A DNA stretch of 64,000 nt from CG2-30-36-16 sp964372115 (GCA_964372115.1 CAYJPN010000001.1:62001-126000), one strand, 5' to 3'; counted from the first letter of the stretch, positions 25,154-34,209 are shown. Numbers and translations: made by a program. Notes: generated by a model not told the origin, from the letters alone.

Positions 25154-26200
25154 ATGAGTATTCTGGTTGATAAAAAAACAAGACTTGTAGTACAGGGAAT
25201 AACCGGTAGTGAAGGTTCATTCCATACACGCCAGATGGTAGAATACGGAACCAAAGTTGTAGCGGGTGTTACACCCGGCAAAGGCGGAACAAAGTTAGAC
25301 GGTATTCCCGTCTTTAACACTGTTGCCAATGCAGTTAAAGAACAAAAAGCTAATGCCTCGGTTATTTTTGTACCACCTGCATTTGCTGCCGATGCAATTC
25401 TTGAAGCTGTTGATGCCGGCGTAAAATTGGTTATCTGTATTACCGAGGGAATCCCTGCAAAAGATATGCTGCATGTTTATAACTCAATAAAAGATAAAGA
25501 TGTTGTTTTAGTTGGACCAAATTGTCCTGGCGTAATTTCTCCCGGTAAAGCAAAAATTGGTATTATGCCTGGCTTTATTCACAAAAAAGGGAAAATTGGT
25601 GTCGTTTCGCGCAGCGGAACACTAACATACGAAGCAGTAAAACAACTAACCGATGTTAAACTCGGACAAACTACATGCGTTGGTATTGGCGGCGATCCTA
25701 TAATTGGAGCTAACTTTACAAAAATTATTAAGCTGTTTAACGAAGACCCTGAAACCGAAGGCATAGTTATGATTGGCGAGATTGGCGGAAGCGCCGAAGA
25801 AGATGCCGCTGCTTTTATAAAGAAAAACGTTTTTAAACCTGTTGTTGGCTTTATTGCCGGAAGAACAGCTCCAGCCGGTCGTAGAATGGGTCATGCAGGC
25901 GCAATAATATCCGGAGGTAAAGGCACTGCCGGTGAAAAAATGAAAGCTATGAAAAAAGCGGGAATACATGTTGTTGAGAGCCCTGCCGACATAGGTGTAG
26001 CAATGCTAAAAGCATTTGAAGTTTCTCAACAAAAACAGCCTGCAAAAAAGGTTTCGATAAAAAAAGTTGTTACTAAAAAGGCTGCGCCAAAAAAAGTAAC
26101 GATTCAAAAAGTCGTTGCTAAAAAACCTATTGCGAAGGTTGTTGGAAAAAAGGCAGCTAAAGCTGTAGCAAAAACAAAAAAAGTCGTAAAGAAAAAATAA
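25154..26200 (+). CDS. sucD: Succinyl-CoA ligase alpha subunit with lysine-rich C-terminal tail
   Basis: Residues 1-290 are a standard SucD: a CoA-binding domain (VQGITGSEGSFHTRQM, VAGVTPGKGG), then GPNCPGVISPG, and the ligase domain with phospho-histidine H247 in GHAGAIISGGKG. It converts succinyl-CoA to succinate with NTP formation in the TCA cycle. Normal SucD ends near here. This one continues with about 55 residues (294-348) that are 22 Lys plus mainly Ala and Val, with no acidic residue, built from degenerate repeats such as KKVVTKKAAPKK. The tail looks like histone H1/AlgP-type basic tails and would bind nucleic acid or acidic surfaces. No frameshift is needed to explain it. The beta subunit gene is not adjacent. 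Confidence 0.95.
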   Translation: MSILVDKKTRLVVQGITGSEGSFHTRQMVEYGTKVVAGVTPGKGGTKLDGIPVFNTVANAVKEQKANASVIFVPPAFAADAILEAVDAGVKLVICITEGIPAKDMLHVYNSIKDKDVVLVGPNCPGVISPGKAKIGIMPGFIHKKGKIGVVSRSGTLTYEAVKQLTDVKLGQTTCVGIGGDPIIGANFTKIIKLFNEDPETEGIVMIGEIGGSAEEDAAAFIKKNVFKPVVGFIAGRTAPAGRRMGHAGAIISGGKGTAGEKMKAMKKAGIHVVESPADIGVAMLKAFEVSQQKQPAKKVSIKKVVTKKAAPKKVTIQKVVAKKPIAKVVGKKAAKAVAKTKKVVKKK

Positions 26201-26221
26201 CTTTTTTATTTTTCTTGAAGA

Positions 26222-26254
26222 TCATACCCTGGCATAAAACCGGGGTATGATTTT
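26222..26254 (+). terminator. Rho-independent terminator after sucD
   Basis: TCATACCCTGG pairs with CCGGGGTATGA (11 pairs including one G-T) around a seven-base loop, followed by TTTT. It lies 21 bases after the sucD stop, so it should end the sucD transcript. Confidence 0.75.
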
Positions 26255-26309
26255 AAATAACAAAATCGATCGTAAAATATTTTAAAAACAAAACCCTGGA
26301 GATAATAGA

Positions 26310-26738
26310 TTGGGCAATAGAACATTAGCAATTATAAAACCTGACGCTGTGAAAAATAACAAAATTGGTGAAATAATTGCAAAGATAACCGAAGCCGGTT
26401 TTAAAATTAAAGCGCTAAAAATGACAACACTAAGTAAAGCTTCGGCTCAAGGATTTTACGAAGTGCATAAAGGAAGACCTTTTTATGGCGAACTTGTTGA
26501 ATTTATGACAAGCGGACCATGTGTTCCAATTGCATTGGAAAAAGAAAATGCTGTTGCTGAGTACAGAAAACTTATCGGCGCTACCGATCCGGCAGAAGCA
26601 GCAGATGGTACGATAAGAAAACTTTTTGCGGCGAGCAAAGCTGAGAATGCCGTTCATGGCTCAGACTCCGATGAAAACGCGGCAATTGAAATTGCTCATT
26701 TTTTCTCTCGTAACGAGTTACTTCAAAACGAAGGATAG
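26310..26738 (+). CDS. ndk: Nucleoside-diphosphate kinase
   Basis: A 142-residue Ndk of normal length. It equilibrates nucleoside di- and triphosphates through a phospho-histidine. Visible motifs are TLAIIKPDAVKNN at the start, HKGRPFYGELVEFM, the catalytic H116 in NAVHGSDSDENA, and the final EIAHFF. The TTG at 26310 follows a GGAGATA ribosome site and gives the usual N-terminus. The family partner of SucD in many bacteria, its placement next to sucD fits NTP exchange after substrate-level phosphorylation. Confidence 0.96.
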   Translation: MGNRTLAIIKPDAVKNNKIGEIIAKITEAGFKIKALKMTTLSKASAQGFYEVHKGRPFYGELVEFMTSGPCVPIALEKENAVAEYRKLIGATDPAEAADGTIRKLFAASKAENAVHGSDSDENAAIEIAHFFSRNELLQNEG

Positions 26739-26872
26739 TTAAGATTTATCTTCTCCGCGAAAACTTTAAATAACGGTTGTAATTTTTTTATTACACAATT
26801 ATAAAATTATTTCGAGTAGAACCTTTTAAATTTTTATTCAAATCGGTTTTGTTCTTCCAAATTTATAAACTG

Positions 26873-26898
26873 ACGGCATCAGCTTTTTGTGGTGCCGT
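26873..26898 (+). other. Hairpin in the leader of namZ
   Basis: ACGGCATCA pairs with TGGTGCCGT (one G-T pair) around the loop GCTTTTTG, 24 bases before the namZ ATG. It is not followed by a T-run, so it is more likely a leader structure than a terminator of ndk. It could affect translation, as it lies close to the start region. Confidence 0.35.
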
Positions 26899-26922
26899 TA
26901 TATCCCCGGGAATAAAATTAAA

Positions 26923-28155
26923 ATGAAATTATTTCTGATTCTTTTTGTCCTCTCTTTTTTTTCTGTCTTCGGGCAAGACCAGGATCAACTGCAACTCGGT
27001 GCCGATAGACTGATATCGAATTATCAGAATTTGATAAAAGGCAAAAGTATTGGTTTGGTTACAAATCATACCGGATTATTATCAAACGGAAAACACATTG
27101 CTGATGTGCTAAATAATATTAAGGATGTAAAACTCGTCGCATTGTTTGGTCCTGAACACGGTGTGCGTGGTAATGCCCCGGCGGGAGAAAAAATCACCGA
27201 TTCATTCGACCCGCAGACAGGTGCGAAAGTTTTTTCGCTTTACGGCAAATATCATAAACCTAATGATGAAATGCTTGAGGGTATAGATCTCTTAATTTAT
27301 GATATTCAGGATGTCGGCGCACGATTTTATACCTATATATCTACACTTTTTTATATTGTTCAAACATCTGCCGAAAAAAATATTCCCCTTCTTGTTTTAG
27401 ATCGTCCAAACCCGATAGACGGAATATCCATAGACGGACCGGTAAGAACGGAAGATCAACAATCGTTTGTTGGTATTGCCCCTATTCCCATAATGCACGG
27501 AATGACAATTGGCGAACTAGCAATATTATTTGCAGGCGAAGAATTTATTGGAAAGGGTTTGAAACCGGACTTAACAGTCATCGAAATGAAAAATTGGAAA
27601 AGAGATACTTATTTTGATAACTACGATTTAAAGTGGACTCCCCCATCTCCAAATATTCCTGATCTTGAAACTGCAATTGTATACCCGGGAATGTGCCTTA
27701 TCGAAGGAATAAATGTATCGGAAGGAAGAGGCACTTATCATCCTTTCTTAACCATCGGCGCGCCATACATCAACGCAGATGAACTAATAAAAAAGCTTGA
27801 CGAATTTGGACATGAAGGTTTGCAATTACAAAAAACTTCTTTTACCCCTGTAAGTATTGAAGGTATGGCAACCTCACCAAAAAACAAAGACGAAAAATGT
27901 TTCGGTATAAAACTTAAAGTAACCGATAGAAAAATTTTTAGACGGGTACAATTCGGAATTAAATTAGTTTCTGCGCTGCACCAACTTTATGGAACAAAAC
28001 TAAAATTTAGAGATGCGGGGTTCGACAGACTTGCGGGAGATAAAAAAATCAAAGAAATGATTTTGAATAATTCTACCCCAAATCAGATTGTAAAATACTG
28101 GCAGAACGACTTAGAAAAATTTTTAACAATTAGAAAAAAATATCTACTTTATTAA
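26923..28155 (+). CDS. namZ: Exo-beta-N-acetylmuramidase NamZ family (DUF1343) protein
   Basis: A secreted protein of 410 residues with a signal peptide (MKLFLILFVLSFFSVFGQ). The DUF1343 hallmarks are present: GLVTNHTGLLS, ALFGPEHGVRGNAPAGE, LIYDIQDVGARFYTYIST, LVLDRPNPIDG, and PSPNIPDLETAIVYPGMCLIEG. Characterised members (Bacillus NamZ, Tannerella) release terminal MurNAc from peptidoglycan fragments, so the likely job is periplasmic wall recycling. The frame is open upstream to 26887, but only the ATG at 26923 gives a signal peptide at the N-terminus. Confidence 0.85.
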   Translation: MKLFLILFVLSFFSVFGQDQDQLQLGADRLISNYQNLIKGKSIGLVTNHTGLLSNGKHIADVLNNIKDVKLVALFGPEHGVRGNAPAGEKITDSFDPQTGAKVFSLYGKYHKPNDEMLEGIDLLIYDIQDVGARFYTYISTLFYIVQTSAEKNIPLLVLDRPNPIDGISIDGPVRTEDQQSFVGIAPIPIMHGMTIGELAILFAGEEFIGKGLKPDLTVIEMKNWKRDTYFDNYDLKWTPPSPNIPDLETAIVYPGMCLIEGINVSEGRGTYHPFLTIGAPYINADELIKKLDEFGHEGLQLQKTSFTPVSIEGMATSPKNKDEKCFGIKLKVTDRKIFRRVQFGIKLVSALHQLYGTKLKFRDAGFDRLAGDKKIKEMILNNSTPNQIVKYWQNDLEKFLTIRKKYLLY

Positions 28156-28164
28156 GGAAGAATA

Positions 28165-29217
28165 ATGAAATACTTAACAATATTATTTACTGCTTTTCTC
28201 TTTTTTGTAGGATGCGGAGATAATAGCAAAAATGAACCTGTGACCGATAAAACCGGTCAGAATGAATATTCGTTCGACAGCACAGCTTTAAAAACTGAAA
28301 CCGTAGGAAATCCCAATCAGTCTTTTTTTCTGCGTTATAAATTTAAAAAGGGTGAAAAAGTTCGTTACCGTGTAACAAGTATAATGGAAAATAAACAACA
28401 CATTGTGGCCGATACTGTTATGGATCAGAATGTAAAACAAACGGTTGTTTACCTGCTGGATATTGAGCCGGTTGATGTTGATGTGGACAGTGTTACCGAA
28501 GTTAAAATGACGATAAAATCGATAAAAGTAAGTGCCACTGCTAATCAGGAAGCATTTGCGTTTGAAACTTCAACCACAAAGGACACTGCTGAAATTAAAA
28601 AATTTGCAGAGTACGCGGCGTTGGCAAACAATCCTTTTTCTTTAAGGCTAAGTAAGGTTGGTGAGGTTTTAGAAGTTTTTCGCGCTGATAAAATTGTAAA
28701 CCAATATTTGCAAATAAAAGGTTATGCTGATTCGCTTACCGCTGAAAATAAAGTTGTGGTTCGGAACCAAATTATTGCAACCGGTTTAAAACCTGTCCTC
28801 ACTCAAATTTTTAGAGAATTGCCGCAGAAAAAAGTTGCAAAGGACAGCGTGTGGTCATTTGCTCAACCTAGTTCGAGATTATTAGTTTTTCAGTTAGATG
28901 CGACTACTATCTATAAAATTACAAGTCTCCAAAAACTGAACGATGATATGATTGCGGTTTTTGACGCATCGTTAAAAACCAAAGTTGAAGGGAAAACAAA
29001 ATTTTCGGAACGCGGTGTTGATTATGATTTTAAAAAACCGGTAACCACTGCTTCGGGCACAGTGTATTTTGATGTTTCAAACGGGATGATATTAAAATCA
29101 AAAACCGATATCTCTATCGCAATGTCAAACACAATGGAAATGAATTCCCCGAAAGGGAAATTAAAAGGAAGTCAGACTGAAAATCAGAAAATTATTTATA
29201 TTGTTGAGAAACTTTAG
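28165..29217 (+). CDS. DUF6263-like lipoprotein of unknown function
   Basis: A 350-residue protein with a lipoprotein signal (MKYLTILFTAFLFFVGC) after an AAGGAAG ribosome site. The mature part begins with a low-complexity polar linker. It then has FFLRYKFKKGEKVRYRV, a long all-beta pattern with regularly spaced charged residues, and a central LRLSKVGEVLEVFRAD, features I associate with the DUF6263 family. Function is unknown. It follows namZ by nine bases, so it may act with it at the cell surface. Confidence 0.65.
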   Translation: MKYLTILFTAFLFFVGCGDNSKNEPVTDKTGQNEYSFDSTALKTETVGNPNQSFFLRYKFKKGEKVRYRVTSIMENKQHIVADTVMDQNVKQTVVYLLDIEPVDVDVDSVTEVKMTIKSIKVSATANQEAFAFETSTTKDTAEIKKFAEYAALANNPFSLRLSKVGEVLEVFRADKIVNQYLQIKGYADSLTAENKVVVRNQIIATGLKPVLTQIFRELPQKKVAKDSVWSFAQPSSRLLVFQLDATTIYKITSLQKLNDDMIAVFDASLKTKVEGKTKFSERGVDYDFKKPVTTASGTVYFDVSNGMILKSKTDISIAMSNTMEMNSPKGKLKGSQTENQKIIYIVEKL

Positions 29218-29252
29218 CTTCCGTTATTTTAGAAACTGTCTCTAACCATTAC

Positions 29253-29305
29253 AGTGCCGGATTTTAGTTTAACTAAACGATTTAAATTCGGCACTTTGTT
29301 TTTAT
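29253..29305 (+). terminator. Rho-independent terminator after the DUF6263-like gene
   Basis: AGTGCCGGATTT pairs with AAATTCGGCACT (one G-T pair), followed by TTGTTTTTAT. The loop itself contains the small palindrome TTTAGTTTAACTAAA. It lies 35 bases after the stop at 29217 and should end the namZ transcript. Confidence 0.75.
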
Positions 29306-29530
29306 AAATTTAACATTTGTGAATATATCTAATATTTTCTTTCCGAAACAAAAAAAATAGTCATGTTATTCAAATCTTGGTACATTCTATTAAAGGTGGA
29401 ATTCGGACTGTCGGAATCGGAGGGATTGCGGCAACAGCAGCATTTTTTCTTGTAAAATATCACTGATAAAAATGCGGATATTTAAATATGAATGCCAAAA
29501 ATAATTCAATAAATATTCAGAACTTTATTA

Positions 29531-29558
29531 AACCCAGATTTATATGATAATCTGGGTT
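29531..29558 (-). terminator. Hairpin, probable terminator for the nfeD gene
   Basis: AACCCAGATT pairs with AATCTGGGTT around an eight-base loop. On the minus strand it is followed by TAATAAAGTT, a weak T-run. It lies 25 bases after the stop of the minus-strand NfeD gene at 29584. Confidence 0.5.
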
Positions 29559-29583
29559 AATCACTTAATTGGGAATGAAAAAA

Positions 29584-30981
29584 CTAAACAACTCCGGGTT
29601 CAGATTTCTCCTTTATTTCCTTTACTACTACTTTTATTCCTTCAACTCGAAGCACTAGAATTTTTCTTCCTCGTTCAATATAATCCCACTCAGCAACAAC
29701 ATCATATTTTTTACCATTAAATTCAGCCGAACCGGCAGGGCGTAAAGTTGTCAGTGCAATCCCTTTGGCGCCAACCAAAGCCAATTCCGAAGGATGAGAA
29801 ACAAATCCCAATTCGGCTGTTTCCGATTGTGATAAAACCAGCCGGTTAAAGATGGAACTTTTCGGCAAAAATTTTGCAAGAATAAATATACCGGCTAAGG
29901 AAAATAATAATGCGGCAGCAAGTTGTATTATTGCAACTGAAATCATTTCATAATCTACAAGCGGACCGGAAGAAATAAGGGAAAGAAATAAAGAGACTAT
30001 GACCAGTATAATTCCGCCTATACCGGCAACGCCGAAACCGGGAATAACAAAAATTTCCAGCGCTATTAACACCAAGCCTATAATAAATAAAATAATTTCA
30101 AGTCCTGAAGCCAATTCCAAAATGTAAGAAGAACCAAAAAATAAAGTAAGCGCTATTAACCCGGCTGTGCCGGGCAAGCCCCAGCCGGGAGTCTTTATTT
30201 CTGCAAACAAACCAAAAAATCCAATCATAATTAAAATTGATGAGACAATCGGGTTATTTAAAAATCTAACTACGCCCTCAGCCCAATTAGAATCTACTTT
30301 AATTACTTCTGCTCCTTTTAAATCGAACGCAGCAAGAACTTCATCTAAGTTGCTAACAAGTGTATCAGCTATTTCATATTTACGCGCTTCTATGGATGTA
30401 AGAGTAATTAATTGTGTGCTGTCAACAAGCCCATCAATAATAACTCTCTCATCAACCATACCCTGTGCAATGTCGGTTCGTCTTCCGTTTTTTTCTGCTG
30501 TAGAACGCATTTCACCGCGCATGTAAGATTGATACTTTTCACCAACTTTTTTTCCCGCCTGATCAACGACTGTTGCGGCGCCGATTGATGAACCTGGCGC
30601 CATCGCTATTTTTCTGCAAGATAAAGCAATTAATGCGCCTGCCGATATAGCCCTGTTATTTATAAACGCTATAGTAGGAATTTTGCTTGAAAGAATAACG
30701 TCTTTAATTTGAGTAGCTGCGTCAACCCTACCGCCGAATGTGTTTATTTTGAATATTATCGCGTCAGCGCCGTTTTCACTCGCTTCTTCCACCACACGCG
30801 CTATATAGGGGGCTAACCCCAGATCTATTTCACTTGTGATTTCACCGTAATAAACTTTTTGTCCATAGTTGAATGACGAGATAAAAAGGAAAACAAGTAA
30901 TAAAAAAAACTTTTTCAATTTCGATGTCCATTTTATTGGTAGTAAAAACTTCGGATATAAAATACTTAAAAAATCATTCAT
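29584..30981 (-). CDS. nfeD: NfeD-family membrane serine protease (ClpP class)
   Basis: A full-length (465 residues) NfeD1b-type protein. After an N-terminal signal/membrane segment comes a ClpP-like protease domain with FKINTFGGRVDAATQIKD and the nucleophile Ser in NNRAISAGALIAL. Four to five helices follow (residues about 240-365, including ELASGLEIILFIIGLVLIALEI), and then a C-terminal OB-fold (AELGFVSHPSELALVGAKG, then ILVLRVEGIKVVV). Related proteases cleave stomatin-like partners at the membrane. No stomatin (slipin) gene is adjacent, which is unusual for the long form. Confidence 0.9.
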   Translation of the reverse strand: MNDFLSILYPKFLLPIKWTSKLKKFFLLLVFLFISSFNYGQKVYYGEITSEIDLGLAPYIARVVEEASENGADAIIFKINTFGGRVDAATQIKDVILSSKIPTIAFINNRAISAGALIALSCRKIAMAPGSSIGAATVVDQAGKKVGEKYQSYMRGEMRSTAEKNGRRTDIAQGMVDERVIIDGLVDSTQLITLTSIEARKYEIADTLVSNLDEVLAAFDLKGAEVIKVDSNWAEGVVRFLNNPIVSSILIMIGFFGLFAEIKTPGWGLPGTAGLIALTLFFGSSYILELASGLEIILFIIGLVLIALEIFVIPGFGVAGIGGIILVIVSLFLSLISSGPLVDYEMISVAIIQLAAALLFSLAGIFILAKFLPKSSIFNRLVLSQSETAELGFVSHPSELALVGAKGIALTTLRPAGSAEFNGKKYDVVAEWDYIERGRKILVLRVEGIKVVVKEIKEKSEPGVV

Positions 30982-31049
30982 TTTTAATATCCGCTTAATA
31001 TAAATATTTGTATAGCGCCTTTAAATTATTCAATTTACAACTTTATTTA

Positions 31050-32327
31050 TCAGCCAAGCATAACCAATTCGGCGGCACTTTTACCGCTTTTTACTGCGCT
31101 TTCAATGGTTGAAGGCAATCCTGTGTTTGTCCAATCACCTGCAAGGAAAAGGTTTTTTATTTTTGTTTTTGAAACAGGTCGATGGAGGATTATATTATTT
31201 GATGGAATAAAAGTAGCCTGTTTTTCTTTTATAATTTTGGATTGTGTTATTTCTTCTCTTTTAAGCGGTGTAAATTTTTCTAACTCATTTATTGCAAGTT
31301 CCACTATGTTTTTTTTATCTGTCGAAACGAGATAATCGGCATCGCTAATAACTAATGAAATGTAATTCTTGTGATTAAATATCCAATGAATCGGTGAATC
31401 TATAAGTCCATAAAATTCTTCGGTTAATGGGTTTTTATTGAGCCACAAATGAATGGAGACTATAGTTGAATACTTAAAATTTTCTGTGCCGACTAAATCG
31501 ACTAAACCCATTCGGGTCAAAGCATGAGGAGGTACAGCAAAAATAACTTTGCCGAATTCTTTTATGACTCTTTTATTAGTTTTTATTAAAATTGCTTTGT
31601 CATTTTTAATAATTATATCCTCAACTTTTTCCGACAAAGATATTTTCCCGTTACGTTCTTCAATAAATTTAACGGCGGGTAAACAGTATAAATCACTCAA
31701 TCTTTTCGATGGCAAAACAATCGCGGCTGAGGTGGTTCCCCTAAAAAATATTTGTTTGAGAATATCCGAAAATACTTTTGCCGATGCTTTTTCTATGCTT
31801 GTATTAAGCGCTCCGACAACTAAAATTTCCCAAAACGATTTAATAACATTTTCATTTTGATGCTCTAATTGAAGCCATTGTTTAACTGTTAGTTTACTTA
31901 GTTGACGAGAGTTATAAAAATATATTTTTGAAAAAAACTGTAGAAGACCAAGCCGGTCAGAAAAGTTTATAGCACTAAATCGAAGAAGCGCAATTAATAA
32001 ATTTAATGGATACGGAACTGCTGGCGCTTTAAGTGAAAAGACTTCAAAATTTTCTTTTAGGAAGTTTATACTTAAATATTTTTGAATTTCAACATCTTCG
32101 GAAGCGCCGATTAATGATAAAAACTTTAATGTTTCCTTGTAACAGCCCATCATTATATGCTGACCGTTATCGATTGTATCACCGGTTGAATTTTCTGTAA
32201 AGGAGTATGCTCGTCCGCCAAGTTTTGGAGAGGCTTCAATTAATTCAAGATTGTAACCAGTTTTGGAAAGGTATACCGCGGAAGCGAGCCCGGCAAACCC
32301 TCCGCCTACAACTACGCATTTTTTCAT
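31050..32327 (-). CDS. hpnE: Hydroxysqualene dehydroxylase HpnE
   Basis: A 425-residue FAD enzyme of the amine oxidase/phytoene desaturase superfamily. The dinucleotide motif VVGGGFAGLASAVYL is at residues about 5-20, FTENSTGDTIDNGQHIMMGCY follows in the HpnE-specific position (given in part), and the C-terminal FAD motif is LFLAGDWTNTGLPSTIESAV. It reduces hydroxysqualene to squalene with FADH2, the third step of the HpnCDE route. The ATG at 32327 shares a base with the hpnD TGA. It lies last in hpnC-hpnD-hpnE. Confidence 0.92.
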   Translation of the reverse strand: MKKCVVVGGGFAGLASAVYLSKTGYNLELIEASPKLGGRAYSFTENSTGDTIDNGQHIMMGCYKETLKFLSLIGASEDVEIQKYLSINFLKENFEVFSLKAPAVPYPLNLLIALLRFSAINFSDRLGLLQFFSKIYFYNSRQLSKLTVKQWLQLEHQNENVIKSFWEILVVGALNTSIEKASAKVFSDILKQIFFRGTTSAAIVLPSKRLSDLYCLPAVKFIEERNGKISLSEKVEDIIIKNDKAILIKTNKRVIKEFGKVIFAVPPHALTRMGLVDLVGTENFKYSTIVSIHLWLNKNPLTEEFYGLIDSPIHWIFNHKNYISLVISDADYLVSTDKKNIVELAINELEKFTPLKREEITQSKIIKEKQATFIPSNNIILHRPVSKTKIKNLFLAGDWTNTGLPSTIESAVKSGKSAAELVMLG

Positions 32328-33169
32328 CAATAAACTAAACTGTATTTAGCCCAGACCCCAATCGCAATTCCAACTTTTTCAACTTTGTTAACTTTTATAT
32401 TTTTCGAATAGACATCATAGTCTGCATCGACTATCTTCTCAAGCATCTTGTAATAGATATGCTGCATAGCCCTTGCGGCAAACATCGAAGCTTTGTCATC
32501 AAGATTAAGACATTCGGTAGCCTTATCAAAATAATGCTTGGCGCGGTCTGCTTCAAATTTCATCAACGAGGCGAAGTTGGGATTATAAGTATTCTTCATT
32601 AAATCTTCTTCTGAATAACTAAACTTTATTAGTTCCTCTTGAGGAAGATAAATACGCCCTTTGTTTGCGTCTTTTTTTATGTCGCGCAAAATATTGGTAA
32701 GCTGTAGAGCAATGCCAAGGTTAACAGCAAATTCTTTAGCCGATTGGTGTTTATAGCCGAATATTTCAATACACATCAAACCAACTGTAGAGGCTACTCT
32801 GTAACAGTATAATCTTAAATCTTCAAATGAGGTATAACGTTTACGCTGCAAGTCCATTTCCATCCCTCTTACAAGTTCAAAGAAGGGTTCAAGAGGAATG
32901 TTAAACTGACCGATTGTTTTTCCGAGTTTATTTAACAATTGATACTCGGAATGCCCGGTTGTAGATTTTTCTAATTCAACCCGCCATTTATGAAGTTTTT
33001 CATATTTCAAATCATCGGGGTCGTTGCCTTCATCTACTATGTCATCGGTTTCCCTGCAAAACGCATAGACAGTATTCATTGCATCCCGCTTATCGGCGGG
33101 TAAAAGATTAAAAGCATAGTAAAAACTACTTTTGCTTTTTTTTGCAATATCTTTGGCGTTTTCTGTCAT
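32327..33169 (-). CDS. hpnD: Presqualene diphosphate synthase HpnD
   Basis: A trans-isoprenyl diphosphate synthase (squalene/phytoene synthase family), 280 residues. The two Asp-rich Mg-binding motifs are CRETDDIVDE near residue 50 and LTNILRDIKKDANKGRIYLP near residue 158. The start FYYAFNLLPADKRDAM is typical of HpnD. It condenses two farnesyl diphosphates to presqualene diphosphate. Its ATG overlaps the hpnC TGA by four bases. Confidence 0.92.
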   Translation of the reverse strand: MTENAKDIAKKSKSSFYYAFNLLPADKRDAMNTVYAFCRETDDIVDEGNDPDDLKYEKLHKWRVELEKSTTGHSEYQLLNKLGKTIGQFNIPLEPFFELVRGMEMDLQRKRYTSFEDLRLYCYRVASTVGLMCIEIFGYKHQSAKEFAVNLGIALQLTNILRDIKKDANKGRIYLPQEELIKFSYSEEDLMKNTYNPNFASLMKFEADRAKHYFDKATECLNLDDKASMFAARAMQHIYYKMLEKIVDADYDVYSKNIKVNKVEKVGIAIGVWAKYSLVY

Positions 33170-34026
33170 GGTATAAATGATTTTAAAAATAACAAGAAAT
33201 AATCGAACTTGCTCAGTGATGGTCGTAAATTTACAATATTATTATCGAAAGTCCTTAACTTTTTTAAAATTTCGCGCCCACCTAAAATTGTCCATTTTAT
33301 TTCAAATTTCAGTAGACCGGAAATATAATTTAATAGTTTTTCACCTTCGTTAAAAAGCGCTTCTGTCCTTTCAATACTATGTTTTAACAGTTGTTTTAAG
33401 TTATCATTTTTTTCTTTTAAGTCAAACGACTTAAATGTTACCTCAAATTTTTCCATTTCATCAATGGGAAAATAAATTCGGTTCTTTTTTAAATCGATTG
33501 AAACGTCCTGATAAAAATTTGTAAGTTGTAATGCGGTACAAATTTTATCCGAATAAATATACGCGTCTTCGTCATAAATCCCATAAAGTTGAAGTATTAA
33601 TCTTCCTACAGGATTTGCGGAATTTGAACAATAATTCAATATTTCTTCAAATGTTGCCCAGCTATTTTTTTCAACATCCTGCTTGAAAGCCGCCAGCAAT
33701 TTGTAGAAATTCTCATGCCCGAGTTTTTTTTCAGTTATTGTTAAGTATAATGCGTATTCTTGCTCATTCCGGTAGTTACCCTTCAATAGTTGTGTAAGTC
33801 TTTCTTCAAACTTATTTAACTCATTTAAACGCTCAGTATTGGTTAATGAGCCTTCATCAGCAATATCATCGGCAGTGCGGGCAAACCAATAAATAATAGC
33901 AATATGTTTACGCAATTCTCTTTTTACAAAAACCGAGATTACCGGGAAGTTTTCATAATGCGATTTAGCGAATTCTTCAGCCTTTTTGTATGCCGATATT
34001 GATGATAAATTTTTGCTATTTGCCAA
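33166..34026 (-). CDS. hpnC: Hydroxysqualene synthase HpnC
   Basis: A second squalene/phytoene synthase-family enzyme of 286 residues. Asp-rich motifs are RTADDIADEG near residue 50 and LTNFYQDVSIDLKKNRIYFP near residue 167. The opening KAEEFAKSHYENFPVISVFV and the NPVGRLILQLYG segment are HpnC-type. It converts presqualene diphosphate to hydroxysqualene. A TTG start is used; no ATG lies at the proper N-terminus. With hpnD and hpnE it forms a complete squalene-making operon; no squalene-hopene cyclase gene is in the window. Confidence 0.9.
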   Translation of the reverse strand: MANSKNLSSISAYKKAEEFAKSHYENFPVISVFVKRELRKHIAIIYWFARTADDIADEGSLTNTERLNELNKFEERLTQLLKGNYRNEQEYALYLTITEKKLGHENFYKLLAAFKQDVEKNSWATFEEILNYCSNSANPVGRLILQLYGIYDEDAYIYSDKICTALQLTNFYQDVSIDLKKNRIYFPIDEMEKFEVTFKSFDLKEKNDNLKQLLKHSIERTEALFNEGEKLLNYISGLLKFEIKWTILGGREILKKLRTFDNNIVNLRPSLSKFDYFLLFLKSFIP

Positions 34027-34209
34027 GTCTAATTTTTTCCATAAATTTGCAGATGAAAAATACAGTTTTTATATACAAAACTTTACGAATGCAAAACATT
34101 TCCGAAATCTACAAATCAGCTTTAGGCTCCGAAATTCACTTCTTCTATTAGAAGATTTACTCGCATCGTTACATCTAATTTAATATTTATATTTTTAACC
34201 AGGTAATTA

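Larger units (their letters stand above)
29218..29583. other. 366-base intergenic region between convergent genes
   Basis: This stretch holds two hairpins, listed separately, and one segment that looks coding in composition. At about 29377-29465 a short frame read from TTG gives a 24-residue peptide containing GGIRTVGIGGIAATAAFFLVKYH, a glycine/alanine-rich membrane-like segment without a ribosome site. It is richer in G+C than its surroundings. It could be a micro-peptide or the remnant of a membrane protein; I do not annotate it as a gene. Confidence 0.4.

Noticed and set aside
25646..25969. 107-residue open frame opposite sucD
   Set aside because: It is antisense to a fully supported gene, has no family features, and follows from the codon bias of the real gene.
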